Numbered from the stretch's first letter, positions 34,298 to 42,945 are shown. The stretch: 64,000 nt of DNA from Micromonospora narathiwatensis (GCF_900089605.1 NZ_LT594324.1:4464001-4528000); one strand, 5' to 3'. Program-made: numbers and translations. Notes: generated by a model from the sequence alone, not told the origin.

Positions 34298-36211
34298 ATG
34301 ACTGAAACGCGAATCGAACGACACCACTACGACGTCGTCGTGATCGGGGCCGGCGGTGCCGGCCTGCGCGCGGCGATCGAGGCCCGGCTGGCCGGCAAGA
34401 AGACCGCGATCATCTCGAAGTCGCTGTTCGGCAAGGCGCACACCGTGATGGCCGAGGGTGGCGCCGCGGCCGCGATGGGGAACGTGAACTCCCGGGACAA
34501 CTGGCAGGTGCACTACCGCGACACGATGCGCGGCGGCAAGTTCCTCAACAACTTCCGGATGGCCGAGCTGCACGCGAAGGAGTCGCCGCAGCGGATCTGG
34601 GAGCTGGAGACGTACGGCGCGCTGTTCGACCGTACGAAGGACGGGAAGATCTCCCAGCGCAACTTCGGCGGTCACGAGTACCCGCGGCTCGCGCACGTCG
34701 GCGACCGGACCGGGCTGGAGCTGATCCGCACCCTCCAGCAGAAGATCGTCTCCCTCCAGCAGGAGGACATGCAGGAGTTCGGCAACTACGAGGCGCGGAT
34801 CAAGGTCTTCGCCGAGACCACCATCACCGAGCTGCTGCTCGACGGCGACCGGGTCGCCGGCGCGTTCGGCTACTACCGGGAGTCCGGGGAGTTCATCCTC
34901 TTCGAGGCGCCGGCCGTGGTGCTGGCCACCGGCGGCGTGGGTCGCTCCTACAAGGTCACCTCGAACTCCTGGGAGTACACCGGTGACGGTCACGCGCTGG
35001 CGCTGCGCGCCGGGGCGACGCTGATCAACATGGAGTTCCTCCAGTTCCACCCGACCGGCATGGTCTGGCCGCCCTCGGTGAAGGGCATCCTGGTCACCGA
35101 GTCGGTCCGCGGCGACGGCGGCGTGCTGAAGAACTCCGACGGCAAGCGGTTCATGTTCGACTACGTGCCGGACGTGTTCCGCAAGCAGTACGCGGACAAC
35201 GAGGCCGAGGCGGACCGCTGGTACACCGACCCGGACAACAACCGGCGTCCGCCTGAACTGCTCCCCCGCGACGAGGTCGCCCGCGCGATCAACAGCGAGG
35301 TCAAGGCCGGTCGGGGTACGCCGGCCGGCGGCGTCTACCTGGACATCGCCTCGCGGCTGCCGGCCGAGGAGATCCGCCGCCGCCTGCCGTCGATGTACCA
35401 CCAGTTCAAGGAACTGGCCGACGTCGACATCACCAAGGAGCCGATGGAGGTCGGCCCGACCTGCCACTACGTGATGGGCGGCGTCGAGGTGGACCCGGAC
35501 TCCGGCGCGGCGGCGGGCACCGTACGCGGGCTCTTCGCCGCCGGTGAGGTCTCCGGCGGTATGCACGGCTCCAACCGGCTGGGCGGCAACTCGCTCTCCG
35601 ACCTGCTGGTCTTCGGCAAGCGGGCGGGCGGTCACGCCGCCTCGTACGCCGAACAGCTCACCTCGCGCCCGGCGGTGCCGGTGGCGGCGGTGGAGGCCGC
35701 GGTGGAGACGGCGCTGGCGCCGCTGCAACGCGACACCGGTGAGAGCCCGTACGCCCTCCAGCGGGACCTCCAGGCGGTGATGGGAGACCTAGTAGGAATC
35801 ATCCGCCGGCAAAGCGAGCTTGAGGACGCGATGGGCAGGCTCGCGGAGCTGCGGGAGCGGGTGGCCAAAGTGAGCGCGGCCGGCGGCCGGCGCTACAACC
35901 CGGGCTGGCACCTGGCGCTGGACCTGCGCAACATGCTGGTGGTCTCGGAGTGCACGGCGAAGGCCGCGCTGGAGCGGCAGGAGTCGCGCGGCGGGCACAC
36001 CCGGGAGGACTTCCCGAAGATGGAGCCGAAGTGGCGGCGGGTGAACCTGGTCTGCTCGCTCGACGGCGACAAGGTCCACCTGGCGCACAAGCCGCTGCCG
36101 AAGATGCGCCCGGAGCTGATCGCCCTCTTCGACCGGGCGGAGCTGGCCAAGTACCTGACCGACGAGGAACTCGCCGAGTTCGACGCCCTCGCTGAGGAGG
36201 CGAGCAAGTAA
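34298..36211 (+). CDS. sdhA: Succinate dehydrogenase flavoprotein subunit
   Basis: 637 residues oxidising succinate to fumarate. It has the FAD-binding GAGGAGLRAAIEA, the covalent-flavin His48 in GKAHTVMAEGG, the substrate loop FGGHEYPRLAHVGDRTG, QFHPTGMVWPP and the active-site segment HYVMGGVEVDPDSGA, all intact. Its stop overlaps the sdhB start as TAATG. Length fits the Sdh1 group. Confidence 0.96.
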   Translation: MTETRIERHHYDVVVIGAGGAGLRAAIEARLAGKKTAIISKSLFGKAHTVMAEGGAAAAMGNVNSRDNWQVHYRDTMRGGKFLNNFRMAELHAKESPQRIWELETYGALFDRTKDGKISQRNFGGHEYPRLAHVGDRTGLELIRTLQQKIVSLQQEDMQEFGNYEARIKVFAETTITELLLDGDRVAGAFGYYRESGEFILFEAPAVVLATGGVGRSYKVTSNSWEYTGDGHALALRAGATLINMEFLQFHPTGMVWPPSVKGILVTESVRGDGGVLKNSDGKRFMFDYVPDVFRKQYADNEAEADRWYTDPDNNRRPPELLPRDEVARAINSEVKAGRGTPAGGVYLDIASRLPAEEIRRRLPSMYHQFKELADVDITKEPMEVGPTCHYVMGGVEVDPDSGAAAGTVRGLFAAGEVSGGMHGSNRLGGNSLSDLLVFGKRAGGHAASYAEQLTSRPAVPVAAVEAAVETALAPLQRDTGESPYALQRDLQAVMGDLVGIIRRQSELEDAMGRLAELRERVAKVSAAGGRRYNPGWHLALDLRNMLVVSECTAKAALERQESRGGHTREDFPKMEPKWRRVNLVCSLDGDKVHLAHKPLPKMRPELIALFDRAELAKYLTDEELAEFDALAEEASK

Positions 36212-37278
36212 TGGGGACCAAGAGGCAGTTCCGCATCTGGCGGGGCGACGAGACCGGCGGCGACCTGCAGGACTACTCCGTCGAGGTCAACGAGGGCGAG
36301 GTCGTTCTCGACGTCATCCACCGGCTGCAGAACACGGAGGCGCCGGACCTGGCCTGCCGGTGGAACTGCAAGGCCGGCAAGTGCGGCTCCTGCTCCATGG
36401 AGATCAACGGCAAGCCGCGGCTGAGCTGCATGACCCGGATGTCGACGTTCGAGGAGGACGAGACCGTCACGGTCACCCCGCTGCGGACGTTCCCGGTCAT
36501 CCGGGACCTGGTCACCGACGTCTCGTTCAACTACGAGAAGGCCCGGGAGACCCCGGCGTTCGCGCCGCCGGCCGGCGTGGCCCCCGGCGAGTACCGGATG
36601 CAGCAGGTGGACGTCGAGCGCTCGCAGGAGTTCCGCAAGTGCATCGAATGCTTCCTGTGCCAGAACGTCTGCCACGTGATCCGCGACCACGAGGAGAACA
36701 AGCCGGCGTTCTCCGGTCCCCGGTTCTTCATCCGGGCGGCCGAGCTGGACATGCACCCGCTCGACGCGAAGCCGGACCGCAAGGAGTACGCGCAGGCCGA
36801 GATGGGACTCGGCTTCTGCAACATCACCAAGTGCTGCACGGAGGTCTGCCCCGAGCACATCAAGATCACCGACAACGGGATCATCCCCATGAAGGAACGG
36901 GTCGTGGACCGCAGGTACGATCCCCTCGTGTGGCTTGGTAGCAAGATATTCCGGAGGGGTCAGGTGCCTCAGACCAGCGTGACCAGCGGGCATCACAGCG
37001 GCACCGCGACCGCCAGCGGCGAACAGCCGGTGCACTCGCACGCCGGCGGCTCGCACGACGCGCGGTCCGAGACGCAGGCGCAGCAGGGCGTCAACTGGCA
37101 CCGCGAGGTGCCGCACCCGACGGCTCCCGCCGTCGACGCCAACGGCAAGCTGCCGCTGACCGAGCTGACCCTCGACCGGGCCGCGGCGCCGTCGCCGTTC
37201 GGTGACGACGTCAAGTTCCCGCTGCCGCCGCAGCACCTCAACTTCGCTCACCCGCAGCAGGACGAGCCGAAGCACTGA
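36211..37278 (+). CDS. sdhB: Succinate dehydrogenase iron-sulfur subunit with a His-rich C-terminal tail
   Basis: 355 residues. The first ~250 match Sdh1-type SdhB: [2Fe-2S] ligands Cys53, Cys58, Cys61 and Cys73, then CIECFLCQNVC and CNITKCCTEVCPEHI for the other two clusters. The remaining 104 residues are extra compared with the usual ~250: a low-complexity His/Gln/Pro/Ser tail with about ten His. GTG 36964 in the same frame has GGAGGGG four bases upstream, so the tail could also be made as a separate 104-residue product. A strong hairpin follows. Confidence 0.94.
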   Translation: MGTKRQFRIWRGDETGGDLQDYSVEVNEGEVVLDVIHRLQNTEAPDLACRWNCKAGKCGSCSMEINGKPRLSCMTRMSTFEEDETVTVTPLRTFPVIRDLVTDVSFNYEKARETPAFAPPAGVAPGEYRMQQVDVERSQEFRKCIECFLCQNVCHVIRDHEENKPAFSGPRFFIRAAELDMHPLDAKPDRKEYAQAEMGLGFCNITKCCTEVCPEHIKITDNGIIPMKERVVDRRYDPLVWLGSKIFRRGQVPQTSVTSGHHSGTATASGEQPVHSHAGGSHDARSETQAQQGVNWHREVPHPTAPAVDANGKLPLTELTLDRAAAPSPFGDDVKFPLPPQHLNFAHPQQDEPKH

Positions 37279-37294
37279 GCACGACACGAACGAC

Positions 37295-37329
37295 GACGGG
37301 GGCCGCGGCACATGCCGCAGGCCCCCGTC
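37295..37329. terminator. Hairpin terminator after sdhB
   Basis: A 16-bp stem (37295-37310 with 37313-37329, one bulged A) with a 2-nt loop, between convergent sdhB and the Nudix gene, followed by a short T-containing run. Confidence 0.75.
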
Positions 37330-37402
37330 CCGTTTCCGCCCCGGTGTCCGTTCTCCCTGCTCAGGGCCCGACGTTCCCGGTCCGGGCCCGGTGCTTCCCC
37401 AC

Positions 37403-37843
37403 TCAGGACGCGGCGAGCAGGGGACGCAGGGCGGCGACGATCGGCACGTCGGCGGGCAGCCAGGGCACGGTGTCCAGCTCGGCGGCGGAGAGCCAACGCA
37501 GCTCGGAGTGCTCCAGGGCCTTCGGCTGGTCACCGTGGAGGAGGCGGGCCACGTACACCCGGAGGACGGAACGGCCGTGGGCCATTCGTACGTCGCGGCC
37601 GACCCGCGCGCCGATCTCCACGCGTACGCCGAGTTCCTCGACGCACTCGCGGGCCAGCGCGACCGTGTCGGTCTCCCCCGGCTCCACCTTGCCGCCCGGG
37701 AACTCCCAGCGGCCGGCCACCTCGGGTGGCGCGGAGCGGGCACAGGCCAGCACCCTGCCGTCGACGATGATGGCCGCGCCGACGACCACCTTCGGCTCAC
37801 GCCGGTCGTCCTGCCCGCTGCCGCTAGCCCGTTCGGTCCGCAC
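37403..37843 (-). CDS. Nudix hydrolase, MutT-like
   Basis: 146 residues. The Nudix box GGKVEPGETDTVALARECVEELGV at about residues 50-73 matches GX5EX7REUXEEXGU completely. FPGGK and the size resemble 8-oxo-dGTP diphosphatase MutT, which sanitises oxidised nucleotides; other (deoxy)nucleoside triphosphates are possible. The GTG at 37843 begins a polar N-terminus that may be over-extended. It is alone, with the PCD-like gene divergent; the 181-bp gap between them shows no clear element. Confidence 0.85.
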   Translation of the reverse strand: MRTERASGSGQDDRREPKVVVGAAIIVDGRVLACARSAPPEVAGRWEFPGGKVEPGETDTVALARECVEELGVRVEIGARVGRDVRMAHGRSVLRVYVARLLHGDQPKALEHSELRWLSAAELDTVPWLPADVPIVAALRPLLAAS

Positions 37844-38024
37844 GGGCGTCCAGGGTGCCAGATCAATCGGCGGTTTGGGTACCTGAGCGCGCCGTCAGGA
37901 CAGCAGAACCCGGAAATGTGGGCGTGGACACACCATCTGTGCGGCGACAGACTAGAGACCGTCGACTAGGACACGGGACGGCGACGATTTGGCCACAAGC
38001 CGGCAACGACGCCTGGGAGGTACG

Positions 38025-38336
38025 GTGAAGCGCGTGCTGTTCAGCGGCCGGGCCAAGCACGACTATCTCAGCGACGCCCTCACTCTGCTGTCCGGATGGA
38101 CCCGCGAGGGCGAGGAGATCCGCCGCACGCTCGTCTTGGACGACACCCAGCACGCCGCGTTGACCGAGCGGGTCAAGGTGGTCGCCGACGCGCTGCGCCT
38201 GCGTCCCGAGATCAGCCGTCGCGCCGACCGTACGCAGATCCGGGTGGGCCACGGCGACGGGGAGCCGCTGACCGAGGGCGAGGTCCTGCTGGCCGCCCGC
38301 ATCGAGGACGCGGTCCGCGCCGTCACCCAGCCCTGA
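38025..38336 (+). CDS. Pterin-4a-carbinolamine dehydratase-like protein lacking the catalytic His pair
   Basis: 103 residues, the length of PCD/DCoH. LLSGWTREGEEIRRTLVLDD and the C-terminal LTEGEVLLAARIEDAV fit the fold, but the HHPE active-site motif is replaced by LRPE (only the later GHGDG His remains). It is probably a non-catalytic or altered member; family assignment is by motif reading only. GTG 38025 has GGGAGG five bases upstream. Confidence 0.65.
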   Translation: MKRVLFSGRAKHDYLSDALTLLSGWTREGEEIRRTLVLDDTQHAALTERVKVVADALRLRPEISRRADRTQIRVGHGDGEPLTEGEVLLAARIEDAVRAVTQP

Positions 38337-38355
38337 GCGGCTGGCACGCCCCGCC

Positions 38356-38361
38356 TAACGT
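38356..38361 (+). promoter_or_regulatory. -10-like TAACGT, leaderless start
   Basis: TAACGT-CGTGGGC-ATG (38369), a 7-nt gap, no ribosome site. Confidence 0.5.
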
Positions 38362-38368
38362 CGTGGGC

Positions 38369-38731
38369 ATGACCACCCCCACGTACGACCGCAAGGAACA
38401 GTTCCAGCAGATCCAGAGCGGGCTCCTGGCCGGTGAGCAGATCATCGCCGTCTACGACGCGGTCGGGACGGGCACCGGATTCATCGGCCTGACCGACCGC
38501 CGTGTGATCATCCAGGACCGTTCCTTCGTCGGCAAGCGGTACGCCATCACCAGCATCCCGTACTCGAAGATCACCAGCGTCAGCGTGGTCAGCAACAAGT
38601 CGTGGGGCGGTTCGTTCTTCTCCACCGGGGCGATCGCGATCCACGTCGGGTCGCAGACCTACGAGGTCGAGTTCCGGGGCGACCAGAAGAGCCACCACGT
38701 GCACAACGTGATCCTCCACCACATCTCCTGA
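38369..38731 (+). CDS. Bacterial PH-domain protein
   Basis: 120 residues with the bacterial pleckstrin-homology fold pattern: GEQIIAVYDAVGTGTGFIGLTDRRVIIQD, then IPYSKITSVSVVSNKSW, AIAIHVGSQTYEVEFRG and a C-terminal helix DQKSHHVHNVILHH. Function unknown; such domains bind proteins or membranes. Leaderless-type start at ATG 38369. Confidence 0.8.
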   Translation: MTTPTYDRKEQFQQIQSGLLAGEQIIAVYDAVGTGTGFIGLTDRRVIIQDRSFVGKRYAITSIPYSKITSVSVVSNKSWGGSFFSTGAIAIHVGSQTYEVEFRGDQKSHHVHNVILHHIS

Positions 38732-38825
38732 CCCCGGCGCTGGCAACAGGCGCTCATGGTGCTGCCCATGCTCGGCGGTCCGGCATCGACCCGTGACGGG
38801 ACGACCAGCGGATGCACCCGCCTGG

Positions 38826-38831
38826 GATACT
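38826..38831 (+). promoter_or_regulatory. -10-like GATACT, leaderless start
   Basis: GATACT-CGTGGGC-ATG (38839). The 10 bases CGTGGGCATG are identical to those at the bacterial PH-domain gene start 470 bp upstream. Confidence 0.45.
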
Positions 38832-38838
38832 CGTGGGC

Positions 38839-39537
38839 ATGCGGGGGTGGTCCGGGGTCGTCAAACGGTGGTGGAACGTTCGCCGGGTCCGTTGGGCGCT
38901 GATCGCGGTCGCCGCCTGCGCGGTGCTGGCCACCGTGGGCAGCGTGGCCAGCGTGGCGTGGCTGCGCAGCGGCGCCGAGGGCCACATCTTCACCGAGACC
39001 GACGTGCCGGAGGCGCCCGTCGCCCTGGTCCTGGGCACCAAGGTGGACGCGGACGGCACCCCGTCGGCGTTCCTCACCGCCCGGCTGGAACTCGCCCAGC
39101 GGCTGTTCGCCGCCGGCAAGGTCCGCGCGATCCTGGTGTCCGGCGACAACATGCACGCCGACTACAACGAGCCCGAGGCGATGCGACGCTGGTTGGTCGA
39201 CCAGGGCGTGCCGACGGGCAAGGTGGTGCTGGACTACGCCGGCTTCGACACGTACGACTCGTGCGCGCGGGCCAAACGGATCTTCGGGGTGGACCGCCTG
39301 ACGGTGGTGACCCAGTCCTTCCACCTCCCCCGCGCCGTGGCGCTGTGCCGGCACTTCGGCATCGAGGCCAACGGCGTGGGCGACGACACCGTCCGGCGGT
39401 ACGCCAAGTGGCGGATCGGCTCGACCCGCGAGTACGGCGCCTCGGTGAAGGCGGCGGTGGACGTGCTCTCCGGCCGCGACCCCGCCCACCTCGGCCGCCG
39501 CGAGACCGGCGTCGACGACGCTCTCCGCGCCGGCTGA
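38839..39537 (+). CDS. SanA/YdcF-like (DUF218) membrane protein
   Basis: 232 residues. One N-terminal transmembrane helix (about 20-42) anchors an extracytoplasmic DUF218 domain: VALVLGTKVDADGTPSAFLTARLELAQRLF, ILVSGDNMHADYNEPEAMRRWLVDQGVP, VVLDYAGFDTYDSCARAKRIF and LTVVTQSFHLPRAVALCRHFG. Relatives (SanA) affect envelope permeability to vancomycin at high temperature; the enzymatic activity is not established. Confidence 0.88.
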   Translation: MRGWSGVVKRWWNVRRVRWALIAVAACAVLATVGSVASVAWLRSGAEGHIFTETDVPEAPVALVLGTKVDADGTPSAFLTARLELAQRLFAAGKVRAILVSGDNMHADYNEPEAMRRWLVDQGVPTGKVVLDYAGFDTYDSCARAKRIFGVDRLTVVTQSFHLPRAVALCRHFGIEANGVGDDTVRRYAKWRIGSTREYGASVKAAVDVLSGRDPAHLGRRETGVDDALRAG

Positions 39538-39543
39538 CGACGC

Positions 39544-39801
39544 TCAGCGGGTCAGCCGGCGGGTACACGGCCCGTCGTGGTCGGCCCGGAGCAGGCAGCG
39601 CCGGCCGCCGGGCAGCCGCAGATCGCAGAAGACCCGATGGCGTACGCCCTGCTCGTCCTCGGCCGAGACGGTGGTCTCGCCCGGGTCGGCCGCGGAGAGC
39701 AGGCCGGCCCAGCGGGCGACCACCCGGGCCAGGCGTACCGCGCCGGCCAGGTCCGTGGCGGCCACCGGCAGGTGGATGACGAACCGCTCCCGCTCGACCA
39801 T
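39544..39801 (-). CDS. Small hypothetical protein coupled to a DivIVA-like gene
   Basis: 85 residues (MVERERFVIHLPVAATDLAG... to CTRRLTR) with a pair of Cys in VFCDLRLPGGRRCLLRADHDGPC. ATG 39801 overlaps the preceding stop as TGATG. No domain recognised. Confidence 0.7.
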   Translation of the reverse strand: MVERERFVIHLPVAATDLAGAVRLARVVARWAGLLSAADPGETTVSAEDEQGVRHRVFCDLRLPGGRRCLLRADHDGPCTRRLTR

Positions 39802-40115
39802 CAGCGGTGCCGCCCGGCGTCGGTTCGCCGCGCCTGCTCGGTCTGCCAGCGCTTCAGCGCGTCCTTGATCCGGGCCGTCTCCTGCCGGCTGACGCCCAGC
39901 GCCCGGTAGGCGGCGGCGAGATCGTCGGCCACCCGGTCGAGGAATTCCTGCACCTCCTCCGGGTCGAGCCCGCGCCGGCCGACCCGGGTCGGCCGGAACC
40001 GCCGCTGGCGTACCTGCCAGGGCGCCAGCGGGACGTAGGTCGAGGATCGGTAGCTGGTTGGTCCAGCACGTCCCGGCCGCTGGTTCCGCCGCAGCCCGCG
40101 CAGGAAGCCACGCAT
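39801..40115 (-). CDS. DivIVA-like domain protein
   Basis: 104 residues. After a basic N-terminus comes VRQRRFRPTRVGRRGLDPEEVQEFLDRVADDLAAAYRAL, the DivIVA N-terminal pattern (F...R.GLDP.EV..FL). A short coiled-coil-like helix ends the protein, so it is much shorter than true DivIVA/Wag31. It may bind curved membrane or another coiled coil; this is inferred. The ATG at 40115 has AGAGAGG upstream. The 259 bp upstream to the GntR gene hold its promoter region and a palindrome. Confidence 0.78.
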   Translation of the reverse strand: MRGFLRGLRRNQRPGRAGPTSYRSSTYVPLAPWQVRQRRFRPTRVGRRGLDPEEVQEFLDRVADDLAAAYRALGVSRQETARIKDALKRWQTEQARRTDAGRHR

Positions 40116-40306
40116 CGTCGTTCCGCCTCTCTGGTCCAGGAATGGAAGGGGTGGGCGACCCGCCCGCCGCGCGCGGGCCGACCACCCCGCCCCACCACCG
40201 CAGCTCCAATCAGCGGTACGGCAGCAGGGCTGGTCCGCCACAGCCGCACGTTCGAGCGTTTTCACCCGAGCACGGGCTGTGACTGGAACTCTAGGCATAA
40301 GGGCCT

Positions 40307-40316
40307 TTGTGCACAA
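40307..40316. promoter_or_regulatory. Candidate GntR operator TTGTGCACAA
   Basis: A perfect 10-bp palindrome 59 bp before the GntR ATG and in the shared upstream region of the DivIVA-like operon. Autoregulatory GntR proteins often bind such short palindromes; no direct support. Confidence 0.35.
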
Positions 40317-40374
40317 GCACTTGTTGCCACAGGGCCACACCAGATTTTGCCAATAGGGCCATAAGGCTTTCCGC

Positions 40375-40785
40375 ATGTCCATCGATCCGTACTCGCACAC
40401 GCCGGTGTATGTGCAGCTCGCCGACCTCCTACGGCAGCGCATCGAGTCCGGAGAGTTGGCGGCCGGGGCAAACGTCGGTAGCGAATTCCGCCTGGCGCAG
40501 GAATTCGGGATAGGCCGGGACGCTGTCCGCATGGCCATCGCAATGCTCCGGTCAGAAGGGTTGGTGACCACCAGCCGTGGCCACGGGACCCAAGTCCGCG
40601 AAACGCCGCAACGGCGTCAGGTCGAACTCGCCCCTGGCTCGTCAGTCATCGCACGGATGCCGAGCGGCGGTGAACGCCGGGCCTTGCAACTCGACGAGGG
40701 CGTACCGGTGCTGGAGGTCCACGATCCGGCGGGCGGGGTCGAGGTGCTGGCGGCCGACGAGGTCGAGCTGACCCGCCCAGCCTGA
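40375..40785 (+). CDS. Short GntR-family transcriptional regulator
   Basis: 136 residues. The N-terminal winged helix (PVYVQLADLLRQRIESGELAAGANVGSEFRLAQEFGIGRDAVRMAIAMLRSEGLV) is complete. The C-terminal part (~60 residues) is too short for a full UTRA or FadR ligand domain, so it may be a remnant or a minimal domain. Local G+C is visibly lower than around it and codons such as ATA and GTA appear, hinting at recent acquisition. Confidence 0.82.
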   Translation: MSIDPYSHTPVYVQLADLLRQRIESGELAAGANVGSEFRLAQEFGIGRDAVRMAIAMLRSEGLVTTSRGHGTQVRETPQRRQVELAPGSSVIARMPSGGERRALQLDEGVPVLEVHDPAGGVEVLAADEVELTRPA

Positions 40786-40808
40786 GGAGACACCTCAGAG
40801 CAGGAGGA

Positions 40809-41336
40809 TCAGCCCGCCGACCAGGCGTCGTTCACCACTTGGAACAGGTCCATGTCCTGCCATTCGCCGGCGATGTTGAGGTACGCCGGCGCGAGGCCGA
40901 TGGGCAGGAACCCGTTGCGCTTCAGCACGCGCCGCGACCTGACGTTGTGCAGCAACGTCTCCGCCTGTACCCGGTGCAGCCCCAACTCCTCGAAGGCCAC
41001 CCGCACGATCTCCCGGACCGCCCGGGTCGCGAAGCCTCGGCCGTTGTGGCCGGCGCTCACCCAGTAGCCCAGGCTGCACGACTGGAACGGGCCCCGCACG
41101 ATGCCGTTCAACGTGATGCGGCCGATCACGCTGCCGGAATCCAGAATGACGTGCGGCAACTTCGTTCCCTGGGCGTGCTGCGCAAGATCGGCCTCAAGGA
41201 CGGCACGCTGGCCGTCCGCAGTGAAGTAGTCCTCGCCCCGGACCGGCTCCCAGGGTGCGAGGAAGTCGCGGTTGCGACGGAGCAACTCCGCCAGGACCGG
41301 CGCGTCATCGAGCGCGGCAAGCCGGGTGAGAGTCAC
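40809..41336 (-). CDS. RimJ/RimL-like GNAT acetyltransferase
   Basis: 175 residues. It contains FLAPWEPVRGEDYFT, VIGRITLNGIVRGPFQSCSLGYWVSAGHNGRGFATRAVREIVRVAF (acetyl-CoA loop) and VLKRNGFLPIG, the pattern of RimJ/RimL-type N-acetyltransferases acting on protein N-termini or small amines. GTG 41336 is the likely start (weak GAGCAT box 6 nt upstream). It converges on the GntR gene with only 23 bp between. Confidence 0.85.
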   Translation of the reverse strand: MTLTRLAALDDAPVLAELLRRNRDFLAPWEPVRGEDYFTADGQRAVLEADLAQHAQGTKLPHVILDSGSVIGRITLNGIVRGPFQSCSLGYWVSAGHNGRGFATRAVREIVRVAFEELGLHRVQAETLLHNVRSRRVLKRNGFLPIGLAPAYLNIAGEWQDMDLFQVVNDAWSAG

Positions 41337-41404
41337 GCGCCCATGCTCACACGAAGACGCTTGAGCTGCGGACCCGGGCCGCCGGTGCGGCACCACGCAT
41401 GGCG

Positions 41405-42451
41405 CTACCCGCCCCCACCCGCTCGGTCCGGCGAGAAGACGACCTGCCAGGCGCCGGTGATGTGCTCGGGCACGATCTCGATCGCCGCCGAGTCGCCGGG
41501 GCGCAGGCCGAGGCCGAAGCGCTTCCAGTCACCGTCCTTGTCGCCGTACATCCCGCTACCGCTCATCGCGTAGTCCCACCACTCGCCTGTCGTGATCTCC
41601 ACGCCGTTGACGCGCAGATGGAGGAGCCCGGGCGTCTGGGCGACCATGTCGATCCCGCGCATCGTCTGCCAGGTCAGGGTCCGTCGTACTGGGCGGGCCG
41701 GGTCGGCGGGGTCGGATCTGATGATGACGGCGTCCGGGCACAGCGCCTCGGTGCAGCCGGCGGGTAGCACCTCGGGCAGTGGATCGAGCGTTCCTGACGG
41801 CCGGGGTGGCAGCGGATAGCGGTCGAACGGGATCCGCTCACCGATCGCGAGTCCGAACGTGCCGGTGTCCGGGATCGGGATGTCATCGCCGCCCGTCTCG
41901 TCGGGCTGCCGTGCCCCGGTGATCGTCATGACAAAGGTGGCCGGCTTGCCAACCGAGACGTCCATCCCGCCCCAGCCTTGCGACCGGAAGGTACCGGTGG
42001 TGCAGCCTCCCGAGACAAAGCCATGGCCGTTGGCGGTCAGCGTTCCCTTGAGCGTGCCCTTCTCCCCCGTGCCGTCGCAGCGGCTGAAGACGACAAGATC
42101 GAGAGTGGTCGGCACGATCGTCAACTCGATGCGCCGCTGCGGCAGCGCGGCGGACTTCGCGGCCACGATGCGCGCTCCGTCGGCGTACTCCGGGAAGCCC
42201 TCGATCGTGCGTACCGGCGACGGGCTGTCCGCCGGGGTGGGGGTGACGTCGGGGCGCAGCCCGGGCACGACGGCGGCCGCCGCGACGCCGGCCACGGCGA
42301 CGATCGCGCAGGCGGTCCAGGTCGCGACGCGTCGGCGGCGGCGGGCGACCACCTTGGCGCGTACGCCGTGCAGCCGCAGGTGGTGCACGACGTGCTCGAC
42401 CGGGTCGCCGGAGCGCTCGTCGAACACCTGCTTGAGGTCTGTCAGGTTCAT
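41405..42451 (-). CDS. Membrane-anchored protein encoded with an ECF sigma factor
   Basis: 348 residues. The N-terminal cytosolic ~40 residues are basic (LKQVFDERSGDPVEHVVHHLRLHGVRAKVVARRRRR), then one transmembrane helix (about 44-65), a Pro/Thr/Ser linker and a large extracytoplasmic domain with several Cys. ATG 42451 overlaps the sigma gene stop as ATGA. Position suggests an anti-sigma or sensor, but the zinc anti-sigma motif HX3CX2C is absent. Not recognised. Confidence 0.78.
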   Translation of the reverse strand: MNLTDLKQVFDERSGDPVEHVVHHLRLHGVRAKVVARRRRRVATWTACAIVAVAGVAAAAVVPGLRPDVTPTPADSPSPVRTIEGFPEYADGARIVAAKSAALPQRRIELTIVPTTLDLVVFSRCDGTGEKGTLKGTLTANGHGFVSGGCTTGTFRSQGWGGMDVSVGKPATFVMTITGARQPDETGGDDIPIPDTGTFGLAIGERIPFDRYPLPPRPSGTLDPLPEVLPAGCTEALCPDAVIIRSDPADPARPVRRTLTWQTMRGIDMVAQTPGLLHLRVNGVEITTGEWWDYAMSGSGMYGDKDGDWKRFGLGLRPGDSAAIEIVPEHITGAWQVVFSPDRAGGGG

Positions 42452-42945
42452 CGCGGCATCCCTTCCGGCGTCAGCGTCCCGTCGAGGCGGAGCTTGGCCA
42501 CCGCCCGGCTGGCCTGGCTCTTGACCGTGCCGACCGAGCAGCCGAGGACCCCGGCGATCTCGACCTCGGAAAGGTCTTCGAAATAGCGCAGCACGAGCAC
42601 GGCACGCTGCCGCCGGGGCAGCCGGCCCAGCGCCCGCCACAGGCGGTCCCGGTCGTCGAGACCGGCGTGCGGGTCGGCCTCGACGACCGTCTCGGGAAGG
42701 TCGGCCGTGGGCAGCTCACCCCGCCACCGACGCCGCCACGACGACGCGTACGCGTTGACGATGATCCGCCGCACGTACGGCTCCGGGTCACCGTCGATGC
42801 GCCGCCACGCCTCCCAGGCCCGCGCCAGCGCGGTCTGCAACAGGTCCTCGGCCGACACCCAGTCGCGGGTGAGCAGGAACGCGGTACGTAACAGCCGCGG
42901 TGATCGGGTGACGACGAAGTCGTCGAAGCCCTCCGGTGTGATCAC
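42448..42945 (-). CDS. SigE-family ECF RNA polymerase sigma factor (first)
   Basis: 165 residues. Region 2 FDDFVVTRSPRLLRTAFLLTRDWVSAEDLLQTALARAWEAW and region 4 LPRRQRAVLVLRYFEDLSEVEIAGVLGCSVGTVKSQASRAVAKLR match the SigE-family (TIGR02983) actinobacterial ECFs. The GTG at 42945 has GGAGGG six bases upstream. It is coupled to a membrane protein gene that may control it. Confidence 0.9.
   Translation of the reverse strand: MITPEGFDDFVVTRSPRLLRTAFLLTRDWVSAEDLLQTALARAWEAWRRIDGDPEPYVRRIIVNAYASSWRRRWRGELPTADLPETVVEADPHAGLDDRDRLWRALGRLPRRQRAVLVLRYFEDLSEVEIAGVLGCSVGTVKSQASRAVAKLRLDGTLTPEGMPR

Noticed and set aside
36941..36966. Separate gene start instead of an SdhB tail
   Set aside because: The internal GTG with its ribosome site is attractive, but the frame is continuous with SdhB and there is no stop between, so the tail is annotated as part of SdhB and the alternative kept as a finding.
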